The notes under the pieces: model-generated
What the model saw: the letters and a program-made list of their open reading frames with translations, nothing else
The model's database searches: none
What the model was told of the DNA's origin: nothing
Position numbers and translations under genes: made by a program
In this document: in pieces, positions 1-9,588 of the stretch
How positions within the stretch are numbered: the first letter of the stretch is position 1
Layout of the letters: each line of letters begins with the position of its first letter
NCBI RefSeq assembly: GCF_004135385.1
Contig: NZ_CP035493.1
Coordinates: 1,674,001-1,738,000 of the forward strand
Reading direction: 5' to 3'
Source of the DNA: Xylanimonas protaetiae
GTDB lineage: Bacteria; Actinomycetota; Actinomycetes; Actinomycetales; Cellulomonadaceae
Length of the DNA: 64,000 nt

Positions 1-1435
1 GCTCGACGCCGTCCGCGAGGGCCTGGCCGGTGCGTTCGCCGCCCTCGGCGCCGACGTCCGGCAGCGCTACGGGGTGCCGCTGACGACGGTGGGCGCGCTG
101 GGCGTCTCGGCGATGATGCACGGCTACCTGGCCTTCGACGCCGACGACCGGCTGCTGGTCCCGTTCCGCACGTGGCGCAACACCTCGACGGGACCGGCCG
201 CCGCCGAGCTGACCGCGGCCCTCGGGTTCAACGTGCCCCTGCGCTGGTCGGCCGCCCACCTCTACCAGGCGGTGCTCGACGGCGAGGAGCACGTCGGGCA
301 GATCGCCCATCTGACGACGCTCGCCGGGTACGTGCACTGGCTGCTGACGGGGGAGCGCGTGCTCGGCGTCGGCGACGCCTCCGGCATGTTCCCGATCGAC
401 CCGGCCACGGGCTCCTACGACGGCGCCATGCTCGCCACGTTCGACGGCCTCGCCGCCGGTCACGGCTTCGCCACCCCGCTGCGCGCGCTGCTGCCCGACG
501 TGCTGCCCGCCGGCGCGACGGCGGGGCACCTGACCCCCGCGGGCGCCGCGCTGCTCGACCCCACCGGCACGCTCGCCGCCGGCGTCCCGCTCTGCCCGCC
601 GGAGGGCGACGCCGGCACCGGCATGGTCGCCACGAACGCCGTCGCGCCCCGCACCGGGAACGTCTCGGCCGGGACGAGCATCTTCGCGATGGTCGTGCTC
701 GAGCGGGCGCTCGCGCAGGTGCACGAGGAGATCGACGTCGTCACCACGCCCGCGGGCGACCCCGTCGCGATGGTGCACTGCAACAACGGCTCGTCCGAGC
801 TCGGCGCGTGGGCCGGGGTGTTCGGCGAGTTCGCCACGGCGATCGGCTCCGACGTCGGCGACGACGCCGTCTTCGCCGCGCTGCTCGCCGCAGCGCTGGA
901 GGGCGAGCCGGACGGCGGCGGCGTGCTCGCCTACAACTACCTGTCAGGCGAGACGATCACCGGCCTCGACGAGGGCCGGCCGCTGGTCGTCCGCACCCCG
1001 GGCTCGCGCCTGACGCTCGCGAACTTCGCGCGCACGCAGGTCTACTCGATCTTCGGCACGCTGGCGCTCGGCATGCGGACGCTCGCCGCCGAGGGGGTGG
1101 CGGTCGACTCGCTGCTCGCGCACGGCGGCCTGTTCCGCACGCAGGGTGTGGCGCAGAGCCTGCTGGCGGCCGCGGTGAGGGCGCCGGTCGCCGTCGCGTC
1201 GACCGCGGGCGAGGGCGGCTCCTGGGGCATCGCCGTCCTGGCGGCCTACACGGCGGCCGTCGCCGCGGGGGAGACCCGCCCCCTCGCCGCGTGGCTCGAC
1301 GAGCAGGTGTTCGCCGACGCGCAGACCGTGGTGGCCCAGCCCGACCCGCGCGACGTCGCGGGCCTCGAGGCCTACCTCGAGACGTACTCGGCCGGACTGG
1401 CCATCCAGCGCGCCGCCGTCGGCGCCATCCACTGA
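1..1435 (+). CDS. araB: L-ribulokinase, FGGY family (5' end outside window)
   Basis: FGGY-family carbohydrate kinase, open from the first bases of the window and ending in TGA at 1433-1435, so the N-terminal ATP/sugar-binding part is partly missing (about 477 residues are present). The C-terminal FGGY domain shows the typical glycine-rich patch LLAHGGLFRTQG, and GNVSAGTSIFAM marks the domain junction. The substrate is assigned from context: the next genes are an L-ribulose-5-phosphate 4-epimerase and an L-arabinose isomerase, so this kinase should phosphorylate L-ribulose with ATP in the cytoplasm. Sequence alone would also fit xylulokinase. A GGAGG follows directly and serves araD, 18 bases downstream. 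Confidence 0.88.
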   Translation, partial: LDAVREGLAGAFAALGADVRQRYGVPLTTVGALGVSAMMHGYLAFDADDRLLVPFRTWRNTSTGPAAAELTAALGFNVPLRWSAAHLYQAVLDGEEHVGQIAHLTTLAGYVHWLLTGERVLGVGDASGMFPIDPATGSYDGAMLATFDGLAAGHGFATPLRALLPDVLPAGATAGHLTPAGAALLDPTGTLAAGVPLCPPEGDAGTGMVATNAVAPRTGNVSAGTSIFAMVVLERALAQVHEEIDVVTTPAGDPVAMVHCNNGSSELGAWAGVFGEFATAIGSDVGDDAVFAALLAAALEGEPDGGGVLAYNYLSGETITGLDEGRPLVVRTPGSRLTLANFARTQVYSIFGTLALGMRTLAAEGVAVDSLLAHGGLFRTQGVAQSLLAAAVRAPVAVASTAGEGGSWGIAVLAAYTAAVAAGETRPLAAWLDEQVFADAQTVVAQPDPRDVAGLEAYLETYSAGLAIQRAAVGAIH

Positions 1436-1453
1436 ACCTCGGAGGACCCGAAG

Positions 1454-2125
1454 ATGAGCGTTCCCACGTCGATGCGGGCTGCGGTCGACGCGGCCAAGGC
1501 GCGTGTCGCCGCCCTGCACGCCGAGCTGCCCCGCTGGGAGCTCGTCGTGTGGACCGCGGGCAACGTCTCCGAGAGGGTCGGTGACTACCTCGTCATCAAG
1601 CCGTCGGGCGTGAGGTACGACGACCTCGACGCCGACGCCATGGTCGTGTGCGACCTCGACGGGAACCTCGTCGAGGGGGCGCGCTCGCCGTCGTCGGACA
1701 CCGCCGCGCACGCCTACGTGTACCGGCACATGGACCACGTCGGCGGCGTCGTGCACACGCACTCGACGTACGCGGCCGCCTGGGCGGCCCGCGGCGAGGA
1801 GATCCCCTGCGTGCTGACGATGATGGCCGACGAGTTCGGCGGGCCCGTCCCTGTCGGGCCGTTCGCGATCATCGGCGACGACTCGATCGGCCGCGGCATC
1901 GTCGAGACCCTCGACGGTCACCGCAGCCCCGCGGTGCTCATGCAGAACCACGGGCCGTTCACCGTGGGACGCGACGCGAGGTCCGCGGTGAAGGCCGCCG
2001 TGCTGCTGGAGGAGGTCGCCCGCGCGGTGCACGTCGCGAAGCAGGGCGGCGACCTGATCCCCATCCCGCAGGACGCGATCGACTCGCTCTACCACCGCTA
2101 CCAGAACGTCTACGGCCAGCACTGA
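1454..2125 (+). CDS. araD: L-ribulose-5-phosphate 4-epimerase
   Basis: Class II aldolase/epimerase of 223 residues, normal for AraD. It converts L-ribulose 5-phosphate to D-xylulose 5-phosphate, which enters the pentose phosphate pathway. Visible motifs are GNVS (36-39), KPSG (49-52), the SSD phosphate-binding patch (80-82), the metal-binding HTHS (101-104) and NHG (165-167). The ATG start is preceded by GGAGG at about 1441-1445. The gene sits 18 bases after araB and 26 before araA, giving the order araB-araD-araA common in actinobacteria. L-fuculose-phosphate aldolases share the fold, but context favours AraD. Confidence 0.95.
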   Translation: MSVPTSMRAAVDAAKARVAALHAELPRWELVVWTAGNVSERVGDYLVIKPSGVRYDDLDADAMVVCDLDGNLVEGARSPSSDTAAHAYVYRHMDHVGGVVHTHSTYAAAWAARGEEIPCVLTMMADEFGGPVPVGPFAIIGDDSIGRGIVETLDGHRSPAVLMQNHGPFTVGRDARSAVKAAVLLEEVARAVHVAKQGGDLIPIPQDAIDSLYHRYQNVYGQH

Positions 2126-2151
2126 CGCTGCCCGCACCCAAGGAGACAGAA

Positions 2152-3663
2152 GTGACGAAGCCTTACGCCGACCGCGAGATCTGGTTCTTCACCGGCTCGC
2201 AGGACCTCTACGGCCCCGAGACGCTGGAGCAGGTCGCCGCGCAGTCGCAGGAGGTGGCCGCCGCCCTGGACGCCGCCGCCGACGTGCCCGCGACGATCGT
2301 GTGGAAGCCGGTCCTCAAGGACTCGGCGTCGATCCGCCGCGCGATGCTGGACGCCAACGCGGACGACCGCGTGCTCGGCGTCGTCACGTGGATGCACACC
2401 TTCAGCCCCGCGAAGATGTGGATCGCGGGCCTCGACGCGCTGCGCAAGCCGCTGCTGCACCTGCACACGCAGGCCAACGTCGCGCTGCCCTGGGACACCA
2501 TCGACTTCGACTTCATGAACCTCAACCAGGCCGCGCACGGCGACCGCGAGTACGCGTACCTGGCCGCGCGCCTGGGGGTCTCCCGGACGACGGTCGTCGG
2601 TCACGTGTCGAACCCCGCCGTGCAGCGCCGCGTCGGCACCTGGGTGCGCGGCGCGGCCGGGTGGGCCGCCACCCACGAGCTCACGCTCGTCCGCTTCGGT
2701 GACAACATGCGCAACGTCGCGGTCACCGAGGGCGACAAGACCGAGGCCGAGCTGCGCTTCGGCGTCTCGGTCAACACGTGGGGCGTCAACGACCTGGTCG
2801 CTGCTGTCGACGAGGTCGCCGACGACGCCGTGGACGCGCTCGTGGCGGAGTACGAGGAGCTGTACGACGTCGTGCCCGAGCTGCGGGCGGGCGGCGAGCG
2901 GCACGAGTCGCTGCGCTACGCGGCCCGCCAGGAGATCGCCCTGGAGTCCTTCCTTACGCGCGTGGGCGCGAAGGCCTTCACCACCAACTTCGAGGACCTC
3001 GGCGACCTGCGCCAGCTCCCCGGCCTGGCCGTCCAGCGCCTCATGGGCAAGGGCTACGGCTTCGGCGCCGAGGGCGACTGGAAGACGGCCGTGCTGGTCC
3101 GCGCGGCCAAGGTCATGGGCGAGGGCCTGCCCGGCGGCGCCTCCCTCATGGAGGACTACACCTACGACCTGACCCCGGGTGAGGAGCTGATCCTCGGCGC
3201 GCACATGCTCGAGATCTGCCCGTCGCTGACGACGACGAAGCCGCGCGTCGAGATCCACCCGCTCGGCATCGGCGGCAAGGAGGACCCGGTCCGCATGGTG
3301 TTCAACGCCGACGCCGTCTCGGGTGCCGTCGTCGTCTCCCTCGCGGACATGCGCGACCGCTTCCGGCTCACCGCGAACGTCGTCGACGTCGTCACGCCCC
3401 CGGCCGACCTGCCGCACCTGCCCGTGGCTCGCGCGGTGTGGAAGCCGCGACCGTCGTTCGAGGTGTCGGCCGAGGCATGGCTGACCGCGGGCGGCGCCCA
3501 CCACACCGTGATGTCGACGGCGGCGGGCGTCGAGGCGTTCGAGGTCTTCGCCGAGATCGCGCGCGTCGAGCTGCTCGTCATCGACGAGGACACCACGCGC
3601 CGCGGGTTCAAGGACCAGGTCAACTGGAACAAGGCGTACTACCGGCTCGCCCAGGGTCTCTGA
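2152..3663 (+). CDS. araA: L-arabinose isomerase
   Basis: Converts L-arabinose to L-ribulose, the first step of arabinose catabolism; cytoplasmic and metal-dependent. The product is 503 residues, matching the family length of about 500. The N-terminus [15 protein letters not shown] is diagnostic. The active-site segments [28 protein letters not shown] and GAHHTVMS carry the two Glu and two His metal ligands expected for the family. The frame is open well upstream, but the GTG at 2152 is the right start: AAGGAGA lies about 6-8 bases before it and homology begins at the next codon. Third gene of the ara operon. Confidence 0.97.
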   Translation: MTKPYADREIWFFTGSQDLYGPETLEQVAAQSQEVAAALDAAADVPATIVWKPVLKDSASIRRAMLDANADDRVLGVVTWMHTFSPAKMWIAGLDALRKPLLHLHTQANVALPWDTIDFDFMNLNQAAHGDREYAYLAARLGVSRTTVVGHVSNPAVQRRVGTWVRGAAGWAATHELTLVRFGDNMRNVAVTEGDKTEAELRFGVSVNTWGVNDLVAAVDEVADDAVDALVAEYEELYDVVPELRAGGERHESLRYAARQEIALESFLTRVGAKAFTTNFEDLGDLRQLPGLAVQRLMGKGYGFGAEGDWKTAVLVRAAKVMGEGLPGGASLMEDYTYDLTPGEELILGAHMLEICPSLTTTKPRVEIHPLGIGGKEDPVRMVFNADAVSGAVVVSLADMRDRFRLTANVVDVVTPPADLPHLPVARAVWKPRPSFEVSAEAWLTAGGAHHTVMSTAAGVEAFEVFAEIARVELLVIDEDTTRRGFKDQVNWNKAYYRLAQGL

Positions 3664-3688
3664 CCCGCCCGACCCCCGAGGAGACCCC

Positions 3689-5218
3689 ATGCTGCACGCC
3701 ACCGTCACCGTCGACCCCGCCTTCGTCGTCGGCCCCGTCCGCCCGCGCACCTTCGGCTCGTTCGTGGAGCACCTCGGCCGCTGCGTCTACACGGGCATCC
3801 ACGACCCCGCCCACCCGACCGCCGACGCCGACGGGTTCCGCGGCGACGTCGTCGACCTGGTGCGCGAGCTCGGCGTGACCACGGTGCGCTACCCGGGCGG
3901 CAACTTCGTCTCCGCCTACCGGTGGGAGGACGGCATCGGCCCGGTCGCGGACCGGCCCCGCCGCCTCGACCTCGCATGGCACTCGACCGAGCCCAACTGG
4001 GTGGGCCTCGACGAGTTCCTGCGCTGGGCCGAGAAGACCGGCGTCGAGCCGATGATGGCGGTCAACCTCGGCACCCGCGGGGTGCAGGAGGCCCTCGACC
4101 TGCTCGAGTACTGCAACGTGCCCGGCGGCACCCACTTCTCCGACCTGCGCCGCGCCAACGGCCGCGAGGAGCCGTACCGCATCAAGCTCTGGTGCCTGGG
4201 CAACGAGATGGACGGCCCCTGGCAGACCGGGCACAAGACGGCCCACGAGTACGGCCGCCTCGCCGCGGAGACCGCGCGCGCGATGCGCCAGGTCGACCCG
4301 ACCATCGAGCTCGTCGCCTGCGGGTCGTCGGGCCGTGGCATGGCGACGTTCGGGGCGTGGGAGAACACCGTGCTCACCGAGGCCTACGACCAGGTCGACC
4401 TTGTCTCCGCGCACGCCTACTACTGGCCCGTCGACGGCGACACGGCCTCGTTCCTGGCGTCGGCCGTCGACATGGACCGCTTCATCGACGACGTCGTTGC
4501 CACCGCCGACGCCGTCCGGGCTGCCGGCAAGCACGACAAGCGCATCGCCGTCTCGTTCGACGAGTGGAACGTCTGGTACATGGGCACCGGCGGCGAGGAC
4601 TCCGAGGCCACCGCACCGAAGGCCGTGGACGACGAGTGGCCCGTGGCGCCCCGCCTCCTCGAGGACGTCTACGACGTCGCCGACGCCGTCGTCGTCGGCA
4701 ACCTGCTCATCTCGCTGCTGCGGCACACCGACCGCGTCCACGCCGCGTCGCAGGCCCAGCTCGTCAACGTCATCGCCCCGATCATGACCGAGCCCGGCGG
4801 CCGGGCGTGGAAGCAGACGATCTTCCACCCGTTCGCCCTGACGGCCCGGCACGCCGCCGGCTCGGTCCTCCGCGTCGCCGTCGACGCGCCGGCGACGACG
4901 ACGACGAAGTACGGCGATGTGCCGCTCGTCGACGCGACCGTGACGCACGACGCCGCCACGGGCGAGGTCGTCGTCTTCGCCGTCAACCGCTCGCTCGACG
5001 AGCCGCTCGCGCTCGACGTCGCGCTGCGCGGGTTCGCCGGGCTGCGCGTCGTCGAGGCCGTCACGCTGTCGAACCCGGACCACACGTGGTCGGCGACGGC
5101 CGACGACGCGACGTCGGTGCTGCCGCGCACGAACGACTCCGCGGCGGTGGCGGACGGCCGGGCGACGGCCACGCTGCCGCCCGTGAGCTGGACGATGCTG
5201 CGCCTCGGGAAGGCCTGA
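3689..5218 (+). CDS. abfA: Alpha-L-arabinofuranosidase, GH51, intracellular
   Basis: 509-residue glycoside hydrolase of family GH51, which releases terminal alpha-L-arabinofuranosyl units from arabino-oligosaccharides. The TIM-barrel acid/base is Glu173 in LGNEMDG and the nucleophile is Glu292 in SFDEWNVWY, matching the spacing in characterised GH51 enzymes. A C-terminal beta-sandwich follows from about residue 380. There is no signal peptide, so it probably acts on imported oligosaccharides in the cytoplasm. GAGGAGA precedes the ATG, 25 bases after araA, so it is the fourth gene of the operon and feeds arabinose straight to AraA. Confidence 0.95.
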   Translation: MLHATVTVDPAFVVGPVRPRTFGSFVEHLGRCVYTGIHDPAHPTADADGFRGDVVDLVRELGVTTVRYPGGNFVSAYRWEDGIGPVADRPRRLDLAWHSTEPNWVGLDEFLRWAEKTGVEPMMAVNLGTRGVQEALDLLEYCNVPGGTHFSDLRRANGREEPYRIKLWCLGNEMDGPWQTGHKTAHEYGRLAAETARAMRQVDPTIELVACGSSGRGMATFGAWENTVLTEAYDQVDLVSAHAYYWPVDGDTASFLASAVDMDRFIDDVVATADAVRAAGKHDKRIAVSFDEWNVWYMGTGGEDSEATAPKAVDDEWPVAPRLLEDVYDVADAVVVGNLLISLLRHTDRVHAASQAQLVNVIAPIMTEPGGRAWKQTIFHPFALTARHAAGSVLRVAVDAPATTTTKYGDVPLVDATVTHDAATGEVVVFAVNRSLDEPLALDVALRGFAGLRVVEAVTLSNPDHTWSATADDATSVLPRTNDSAAVADGRATATLPPVSWTMLRLGKA

Positions 5219-5249
5219 ACGCGGGGGCCCGCCGCGGTTGAATGGCCTG

Positions 5250-5909
5250 GTGACAGACGAGTCCGTGGCACGGCGTGGGCGGCGGCCCGCGGGGCACGAC
5301 ACCCGCGGCGAGATCGTCCTGGCCGCGCGCGCCGAGTTCCTCGCGCAGGGGTACGACGCCGCCTCGATCCGCGGGGTGGCGCGGCGGGCGGGCGTCGACC
5401 CGGGCACGGTGCGGCACTGGTTCGGGGACAAGTCGCGGCTGTTCGCCGCGGCGATCGGCCTGTCCGACGTCGACCCGGGCGCTGTCGCCCGCGCGGCCGT
5501 GGACGGCCCGCTCGACGGCATCGGGGCGCGGCTCGTCCGGCACGTCCTGGAGGTCTGGGACGCCGACGACGGCGGGGCGGGCATCCGCATGGCCCTCCCG
5601 GTGGCGCTCGCGGACCCGGCGCGGAGGGCGCTGCTGCCGCAGTTCCTGGGCGCGGAGGTGCTAGGCCCGCTCGCCGCGCGGCTCGACCCGGGCAGCGCGC
5701 GGCTGCGGGCCTCCCTGGCGGCGACGCAGATGGTGGGCGTCCTTCTCGCGCGGTACGTCGTCGGCGTCGAGCCGATCGCGTCGCTGCCGGCCGCCCGGGT
5801 GGCCGAGCTCGTGGGGCCGACGCTCGAGCGGTACCTCGTGGGCAGCCTCGACGGCGTGCCTCTTGCCGTGGTGCCGGGGCAGGAGCAGAATTCCTCGCAT
5901 GGCGAATAA
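5250..5909 (+). CDS. TetR-family transcriptional regulator
   Basis: 219-residue regulator with an N-terminal TetR helix-turn-helix (roughly residues 15-60; IRGVARRAGVDPGTVRHWFG is the recognition segment) and a helical ligand-binding C-terminal half. GTG at 5250 is preferred over a TTG 12 bases upstream because homology begins there. Its 3' end overlaps the start of the ABC ATPase gene (ATG at 5899), so regulator and pump are translationally coupled. It is therefore likely the local repressor of that exporter. The ligand cannot be read from sequence. Confidence 0.9.
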   Translation: MTDESVARRGRRPAGHDTRGEIVLAARAEFLAQGYDAASIRGVARRAGVDPGTVRHWFGDKSRLFAAAIGLSDVDPGAVARAAVDGPLDGIGARLVRHVLEVWDADDGGAGIRMALPVALADPARRALLPQFLGAEVLGPLAARLDPGSARLRASLAATQMVGVLLARYVVGVEPIASLPAARVAELVGPTLERYLVGSLDGVPLAVVPGQEQNSSHGE

Positions 5910-6636
5910 CTCGGCCGCGGTCCGGGTCCGCGGCCTCCGCGTCGTCCGCGGCGGCACGACCATCCTCGAGGGCCTCGACCTCGACGTCCCCGCCGGGCAG
6001 GTGGTCGGCCTGCTCGGGCCGTCGGGCTCCGGCAAGACGACGCTCATGCGCGCGGTCGTCGGCGTCCAGGCCAACGTGACCGGCGAGCTCACCGTGCTCG
6101 GCATGCCTGCGGGCGACGCCGCGCTGCGCCACCGCGTCGGCTACGTGACCCAGGCGGCGTCGGTCTACACCGACCTGTCGGTCGTCGAGAACCTGCGGCA
6201 CTTCGCGGTGCTCGCCGGGCTGCGCGGGGCCGCGGCGACCGCCGCCGTCGCCCAGGCCGTCGACGCCGTCGACCTCGGCGGGCACGAGAAGCAGCAGGTC
6301 CTCTCCCTCAGCGGTGGCGAGCGCTCGCGCGTCTCGCTCGCCGCGGCCCTCGTGGGCGACCCCGAGCTGCTCGTGCTCGACGAACCCACGGTGGGCCTCG
6401 ACCCCGTGCTGCGGCGCGACCTGTGGGCGATGTTCCACCGCCTCGCCGGGCAGGGCCGGACGCTGCTCGTCTCCAGCCACGTCATGGACGAGGCCACGCG
6501 CTGCGACCGGCTGCTGCTCCTGCGGCAGGGCGTGCTCGTGGCCGACACGACCCCGGCCGCGCTGCTCGCGGAGACCGGCGCGCCCGACGCCGAGCAGGCC
6601 TTCCTCGCCCTCATCGACAAGGCGGCCGCGCGATGA
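5899..6636 (+). CDS. ABC transporter ATP-binding protein (drug/lipid efflux type)
   Basis: 245-residue ATPase of an ABC-2 exporter. It has Walker A GPSGSGKTT, Q-loop YVTQAAS, signature LSGGERSR, Walker B LLVLDEPTVGLDP and the switch His in SSHVMDEA. ATG at 5899 is chosen over an upstream ATG at 5863 because AGGAGCAG sits just before it and the ABC fold starts immediately. It overlaps tetR by 11 bases and the permease gene by the ATGA at 6633-6636. The substrate is unknown; regulator plus ABC-2 pair is typical of multidrug or antibiotic export. Confidence 0.93.
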   Translation: MANNSAAVRVRGLRVVRGGTTILEGLDLDVPAGQVVGLLGPSGSGKTTLMRAVVGVQANVTGELTVLGMPAGDAALRHRVGYVTQAASVYTDLSVVENLRHFAVLAGLRGAAATAAVAQAVDAVDLGGHEKQQVLSLSGGERSRVSLAAALVGDPELLVLDEPTVGLDPVLRRDLWAMFHRLAGQGRTLLVSSHVMDEATRCDRLLLLRQGVLVADTTPAALLAETGAPDAEQAFLALIDKAAAR

Positions 6637-7355
6637 GCCTCACCCTCGCCACCGCCGGCCGCGTGCTGTCCCAGCTGCGGCACGACCGCCGCACCATCGC
6701 GCTCATCATCCTGCTGCCGTGCCTCATCGTCGGCCTCGTGGCCTGGATGTTCGACGGCACCCCGGTGCTCGACCAGTTCGGGCCCGTGCTCGTCGGGTTC
6801 TTCCCCCTGTTCGTGATGTTCCTCGTCACGAGCGTGACGATGCAGCGTGAGCGGTCCAGCGGCACCCTCGAGCGCCTCATGACCACACCGCTCGGCAAGG
6901 GCGACCTCGTCGCCGGGTACGCGATCGCGTTCGGGGCGCTCGCGACCGTGCAGGCCGTCGTCGTCGTCGGCTTCGCGCTGCTCGTCGGGATGGACGTGGC
7001 CGGCCCGCTGGGGCTGGTGCTGCTCGTCGCGCTGCTCGACGCGGTGCTGGGGTGCACGCTGGGCCTGGCGGCGTCGGCCGTGGCCCGCACGGAGTTCCAG
7101 GCCGTGCAGATGATGCCCGCGGTGATCATCCCGCAGCTCATCACGTGCGGGATCCTCATGCCCCGCGACGAGATGCCGCATGTGCTGGAGTGGATCAGCC
7201 GCGTCCTGCCGCTGACGTACGCGGTCGAGTCGCTCCAGCAGCTCGCGGCGGGCGCGGGCTGGGCGGACGTGCGCGGCGCGATCGGCGTGATCGCGGTGTG
7301 GATCGTGGCCGCGGTAGCACTAGGCGTCCTGACGCTGCGCCGCCGCACGGAGTAG
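6633..7355 (+). CDS. ABC-2 type transporter permease
   Basis: 240-residue integral membrane partner of the preceding ATPase. About six hydrophobic helices are visible, beginning with TIALIILLPCLIVGLVAWMF. The cytoplasmic loop MQRERSSGTLERLMTTPLG is the hallmark of ABC-2 (DrrB/NodJ-like) permeases. The start overlaps the ATPase stop (ATGA). The gene ends just before a long hairpin that separates it from the convergent trkA. Substrate unknown. Confidence 0.92.
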   Translation: MSLTLATAGRVLSQLRHDRRTIALIILLPCLIVGLVAWMFDGTPVLDQFGPVLVGFFPLFVMFLVTSVTMQRERSSGTLERLMTTPLGKGDLVAGYAIAFGALATVQAVVVVGFALLVGMDVAGPLGLVLLVALLDAVLGCTLGLAASAVARTEFQAVQMMPAVIIPQLITCGILMPRDEMPHVLEWISRVLPLTYAVESLQQLAAGAGWADVRGAIGVIAVWIVAAVALGVLTLRRRTE

Positions 7356-7365
7356 GGGACCCAGT

Positions 7366-7431
7366 CTGATCGTCGGTTGGGGTTCTGATCGTCGGAAGCG
7401 ACCGACGATCAGACCCCGAACCGACGATCAG
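7366..7431. terminator. Long imperfect inverted repeat between convergent genes
   Basis: A 30-base arm (7366-7395), a 6-base loop AAGCGA and a 30-base complementary arm (7402-7431), pairing at 28 of 30 positions. Each arm is itself two copies of the 11-mer CTGATCGTCGG separated by eight bases, so the 11-mer occurs four times. It fills the gap between the ABC permease and trkA and probably terminates transcription from both sides. No T-run is evident. Confidence 0.8.
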
Positions 7432-7435
7432 TCGC

Positions 7436-8113
7436 TCACGGCCTTGCCGCGAAGCGTTCCAGGACCTCCTCCTGGCCGCTGCACACGATGATGTCCGACG
7501 CCGCCACGCGCGTCTCCGGGGTCGCGTAGACGAACTCCCGGCCCGGGGACTTCACGCCGATGACGGTCACGCCGTAGCGGCGCCGCACGTCCGACTGCGC
7601 GAGGGTGAAGCCCTGCATCTCCTTGGGCGGGCGCATCTTGACGATCGTGAAGTCGTCCTCGACCTGGATGTAGTCGAGCATCTTGCCGCTGACCAGGTGC
7701 GCGACGCGCGCCCCGGCGTCGGACTCCGGGAAGACGACGTGGTGCGCGCCGATGCGCTGCAGGATCCGCCCGTGCTCGGACGTCACGGCCTTGGCCCAGA
7801 TCTGCGGCGTGCCCAGGTCGACGAGGTTGGCCGTCACCAGCACCGAGGCCTCCAGCGACGATCCGATGCCGACGACGGCGACGCCGAAGTCGCGCGCGCC
7901 GATCTGGTCGAGCGCCTCCGGGTTGGTGACGTCGGCCTGCACGAGCGGCAGGCGGCCCGACCACTGGGCCACGCGCGTCTCGTCCCGCTCGACGGCGAGC
8001 ACGTCCTGGCCCAGCCGGTCGAGCGTCGTCGCGATGGCCGAGCCGAAGCGGCCGAGCCCGATGACGAGCACGCCCGCGTCGCGCTCGGGCTCCTTCTTGG
8101 TCCTGTCCGGCAC
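7436..8113 (-). CDS. Potassium uptake regulatory subunit, TrkA/KtrA (RCK) family
   Basis: 225-residue cytoplasmic RCK protein that binds nucleotides and gates the partner K+ channel TrkH/KtrB. The N-terminal Rossmann domain has the motif VIGLGRFGSAIA (about residues 17-28), and a TrkA-C domain begins near residue 140. The start is GTG at 8113. It lies 19 bases downstream of the trkH-like gene on the same strand, forming a two-gene operon. A single RCK domain pair (not the double E. coli TrkA) fits a KtrAB/CeoB-type system. Confidence 0.92.
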   Translation of the reverse strand: MPDRTKKEPERDAGVLVIGLGRFGSAIATTLDRLGQDVLAVERDETRVAQWSGRLPLVQADVTNPEALDQIGARDFGVAVVGIGSSLEASVLVTANLVDLGTPQIWAKAVTSEHGRILQRIGAHHVVFPESDAGARVAHLVSGKMLDYIQVEDDFTIVKMRPPKEMQGFTLAQSDVRRRYGVTVIGVKSPGREFVYATPETRVAASDIIVCSGQEEVLERFAARP

Positions 8114-8132
8114 AACCTCTCCTTCCGGGTGA

Positions 8133-9518
8133 CTAACCGATGATGGGGCGTTCCTCGGGGAACCGGACGATCCGACGCCGGTCGCGCAGCGCGAGCGCCG
8201 CGGCGAACGTCATCGTGCCCGTGCGCCCCACGAACATGAGCGCGCACAGCAGGTACTTGCCGGCGTCGGGCAGGCCGGGCGTGATGCCCGTGGACAGGCC
8301 GCACGTCGCGAACGCCGAGATGACCTCGAACAGCACGCGGTCGAGCGGCAGGCCCGAGACCTGCATGAGGCCCAGCGTCGCGACGAGCACCGCCGTCGCG
8401 CCGAGGAACACCACGGCGATCGCGACGCGCAGCGTGTCCGGCGGGATGCGGCGGCCGAACGCCTCGATGTCGCGGTCGCCGCGGGCCTCGGCGCGGATGG
8501 CGAGCAGCATGACGGCGAGCGTCGTCACCTTGATGCCGCCACCGGTCGACGCGGAGCCGCCGCCCACGAACATGAGCGCGTCCGTGATGACCCACGTGCC
8601 CTCGTGCATGGCCCCGACGTCGACGGCGGCGAACCCCGCCGAGCGCGGCATGACGCCCGCGAAGAGCGAGGCCAGCACCTTCTCGTGCGTGGCCAGCGGC
8701 CCGAACGTCGCCGGGTTGCGCCACTCCATGGCCGCCATGAGCAGCCATCCGAGCACCACGAGCGCGAGCGACGTGACGATCGTCAGCTTGGTGTGCAGCG
8801 ACCAGCGCGCCCAGTGCCGGTGCCGGCGACGCTGGGTGTTCATGACGTTGAGCACCACGGGGAAGCCGAGCGCGCCGACGAACACGCCGAGGATGATCGG
8901 CAGGTCGAGCAGCCAGTCGCCGACGTGCGGCGTCAGGCCCTCCGGCGTCGGGACGAACCCGGCGTTGTTGAACGACGAGATGCCGTAGAAGAGCGAGTGC
9001 CAGACGGCGGTGCCGAGGCCCTCGTGCAGCACGAGGAACCGCGGCAGGAGCATCACCGCCACGACGAGCTCGAGCGACGTCGTCGTCACGATGACCACGC
9101 GCACGAGCGAGCCGACCTCGCCCAGGCGGTCCGTCTTGGTCTCCGACGCCGTGAGCATGCGCTGCGTCAGCCCGATGCGGCGCGACACCGCGAGGCCCAG
9201 GATCGACGCGAGCGTCATGACGCCGAAGCCGCCCACCTTGATGGCGAGCATGATCACGACCAGTCCCCACGTGGACCAGTACGTCCCGGTGTCGACGACG
9301 GTCAGGCCCGTCACGCAGACCGCGGAGACGGCGGTGAACAGCGCGTCGACGAACGGCGCGGCCCGCCCGGACGCGGTGGCCCACGGCGCCGCGAGCAGCA
9401 CGGTGAAGACGGCGCAGACCCCGAGGAACACCGCGACGGCCAGGCGGGCGGGGGAGCGGCGCGCGACACGGTCGACGAGCTCGCGCAGCCCGAGCAGGCT
9501 GCCCTGCGCTGCGGCCAT
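8133..9518 (-). CDS. Potassium transporter TrkH/KtrB family membrane subunit
   Basis: 461-residue K+ transporter with four channel-like repeats. The four filter segments are visible: AVCVTGLTVVD, SSFNNAGF, SASTGGGIK and FATCGLSTGITP, each with the conserved Gly. The frame is open to 9590, but the ATG at 9518 follows GAGGAGG at the right spacing and begins just before the first hydrophobic segment, so it is the likely start. It is divergent from the acuC-like gene with about 70 bases between. With the RCK subunit it imports K+ at the cytoplasmic membrane. Confidence 0.93.
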   Translation of the reverse strand: MAAAQGSLLGLRELVDRVARRSPARLAVAVFLGVCAVFTVLLAAPWATASGRAAPFVDALFTAVSAVCVTGLTVVDTGTYWSTWGLVVIMLAIKVGGFGVMTLASILGLAVSRRIGLTQRMLTASETKTDRLGEVGSLVRVVIVTTTSLELVVAVMLLPRFLVLHEGLGTAVWHSLFYGISSFNNAGFVPTPEGLTPHVGDWLLDLPIILGVFVGALGFPVVLNVMNTQRRRHRHWARWSLHTKLTIVTSLALVVLGWLLMAAMEWRNPATFGPLATHEKVLASLFAGVMPRSAGFAAVDVGAMHEGTWVITDALMFVGGGSASTGGGIKVTTLAVMLLAIRAEARGDRDIEAFGRRIPPDTLRVAIAVVFLGATAVLVATLGLMQVSGLPLDRVLFEVISAFATCGLSTGITPGLPDAGKYLLCALMFVGRTGTMTFAAALALRDRRRIVRFPEERPIIG

Positions 9519-9588
9519 GCGTGCCTCCTCACCTCGTCGTCCGGGACGCTCGGCCAACTCTGGCACAACGTCAGATACCGTGACGGGC

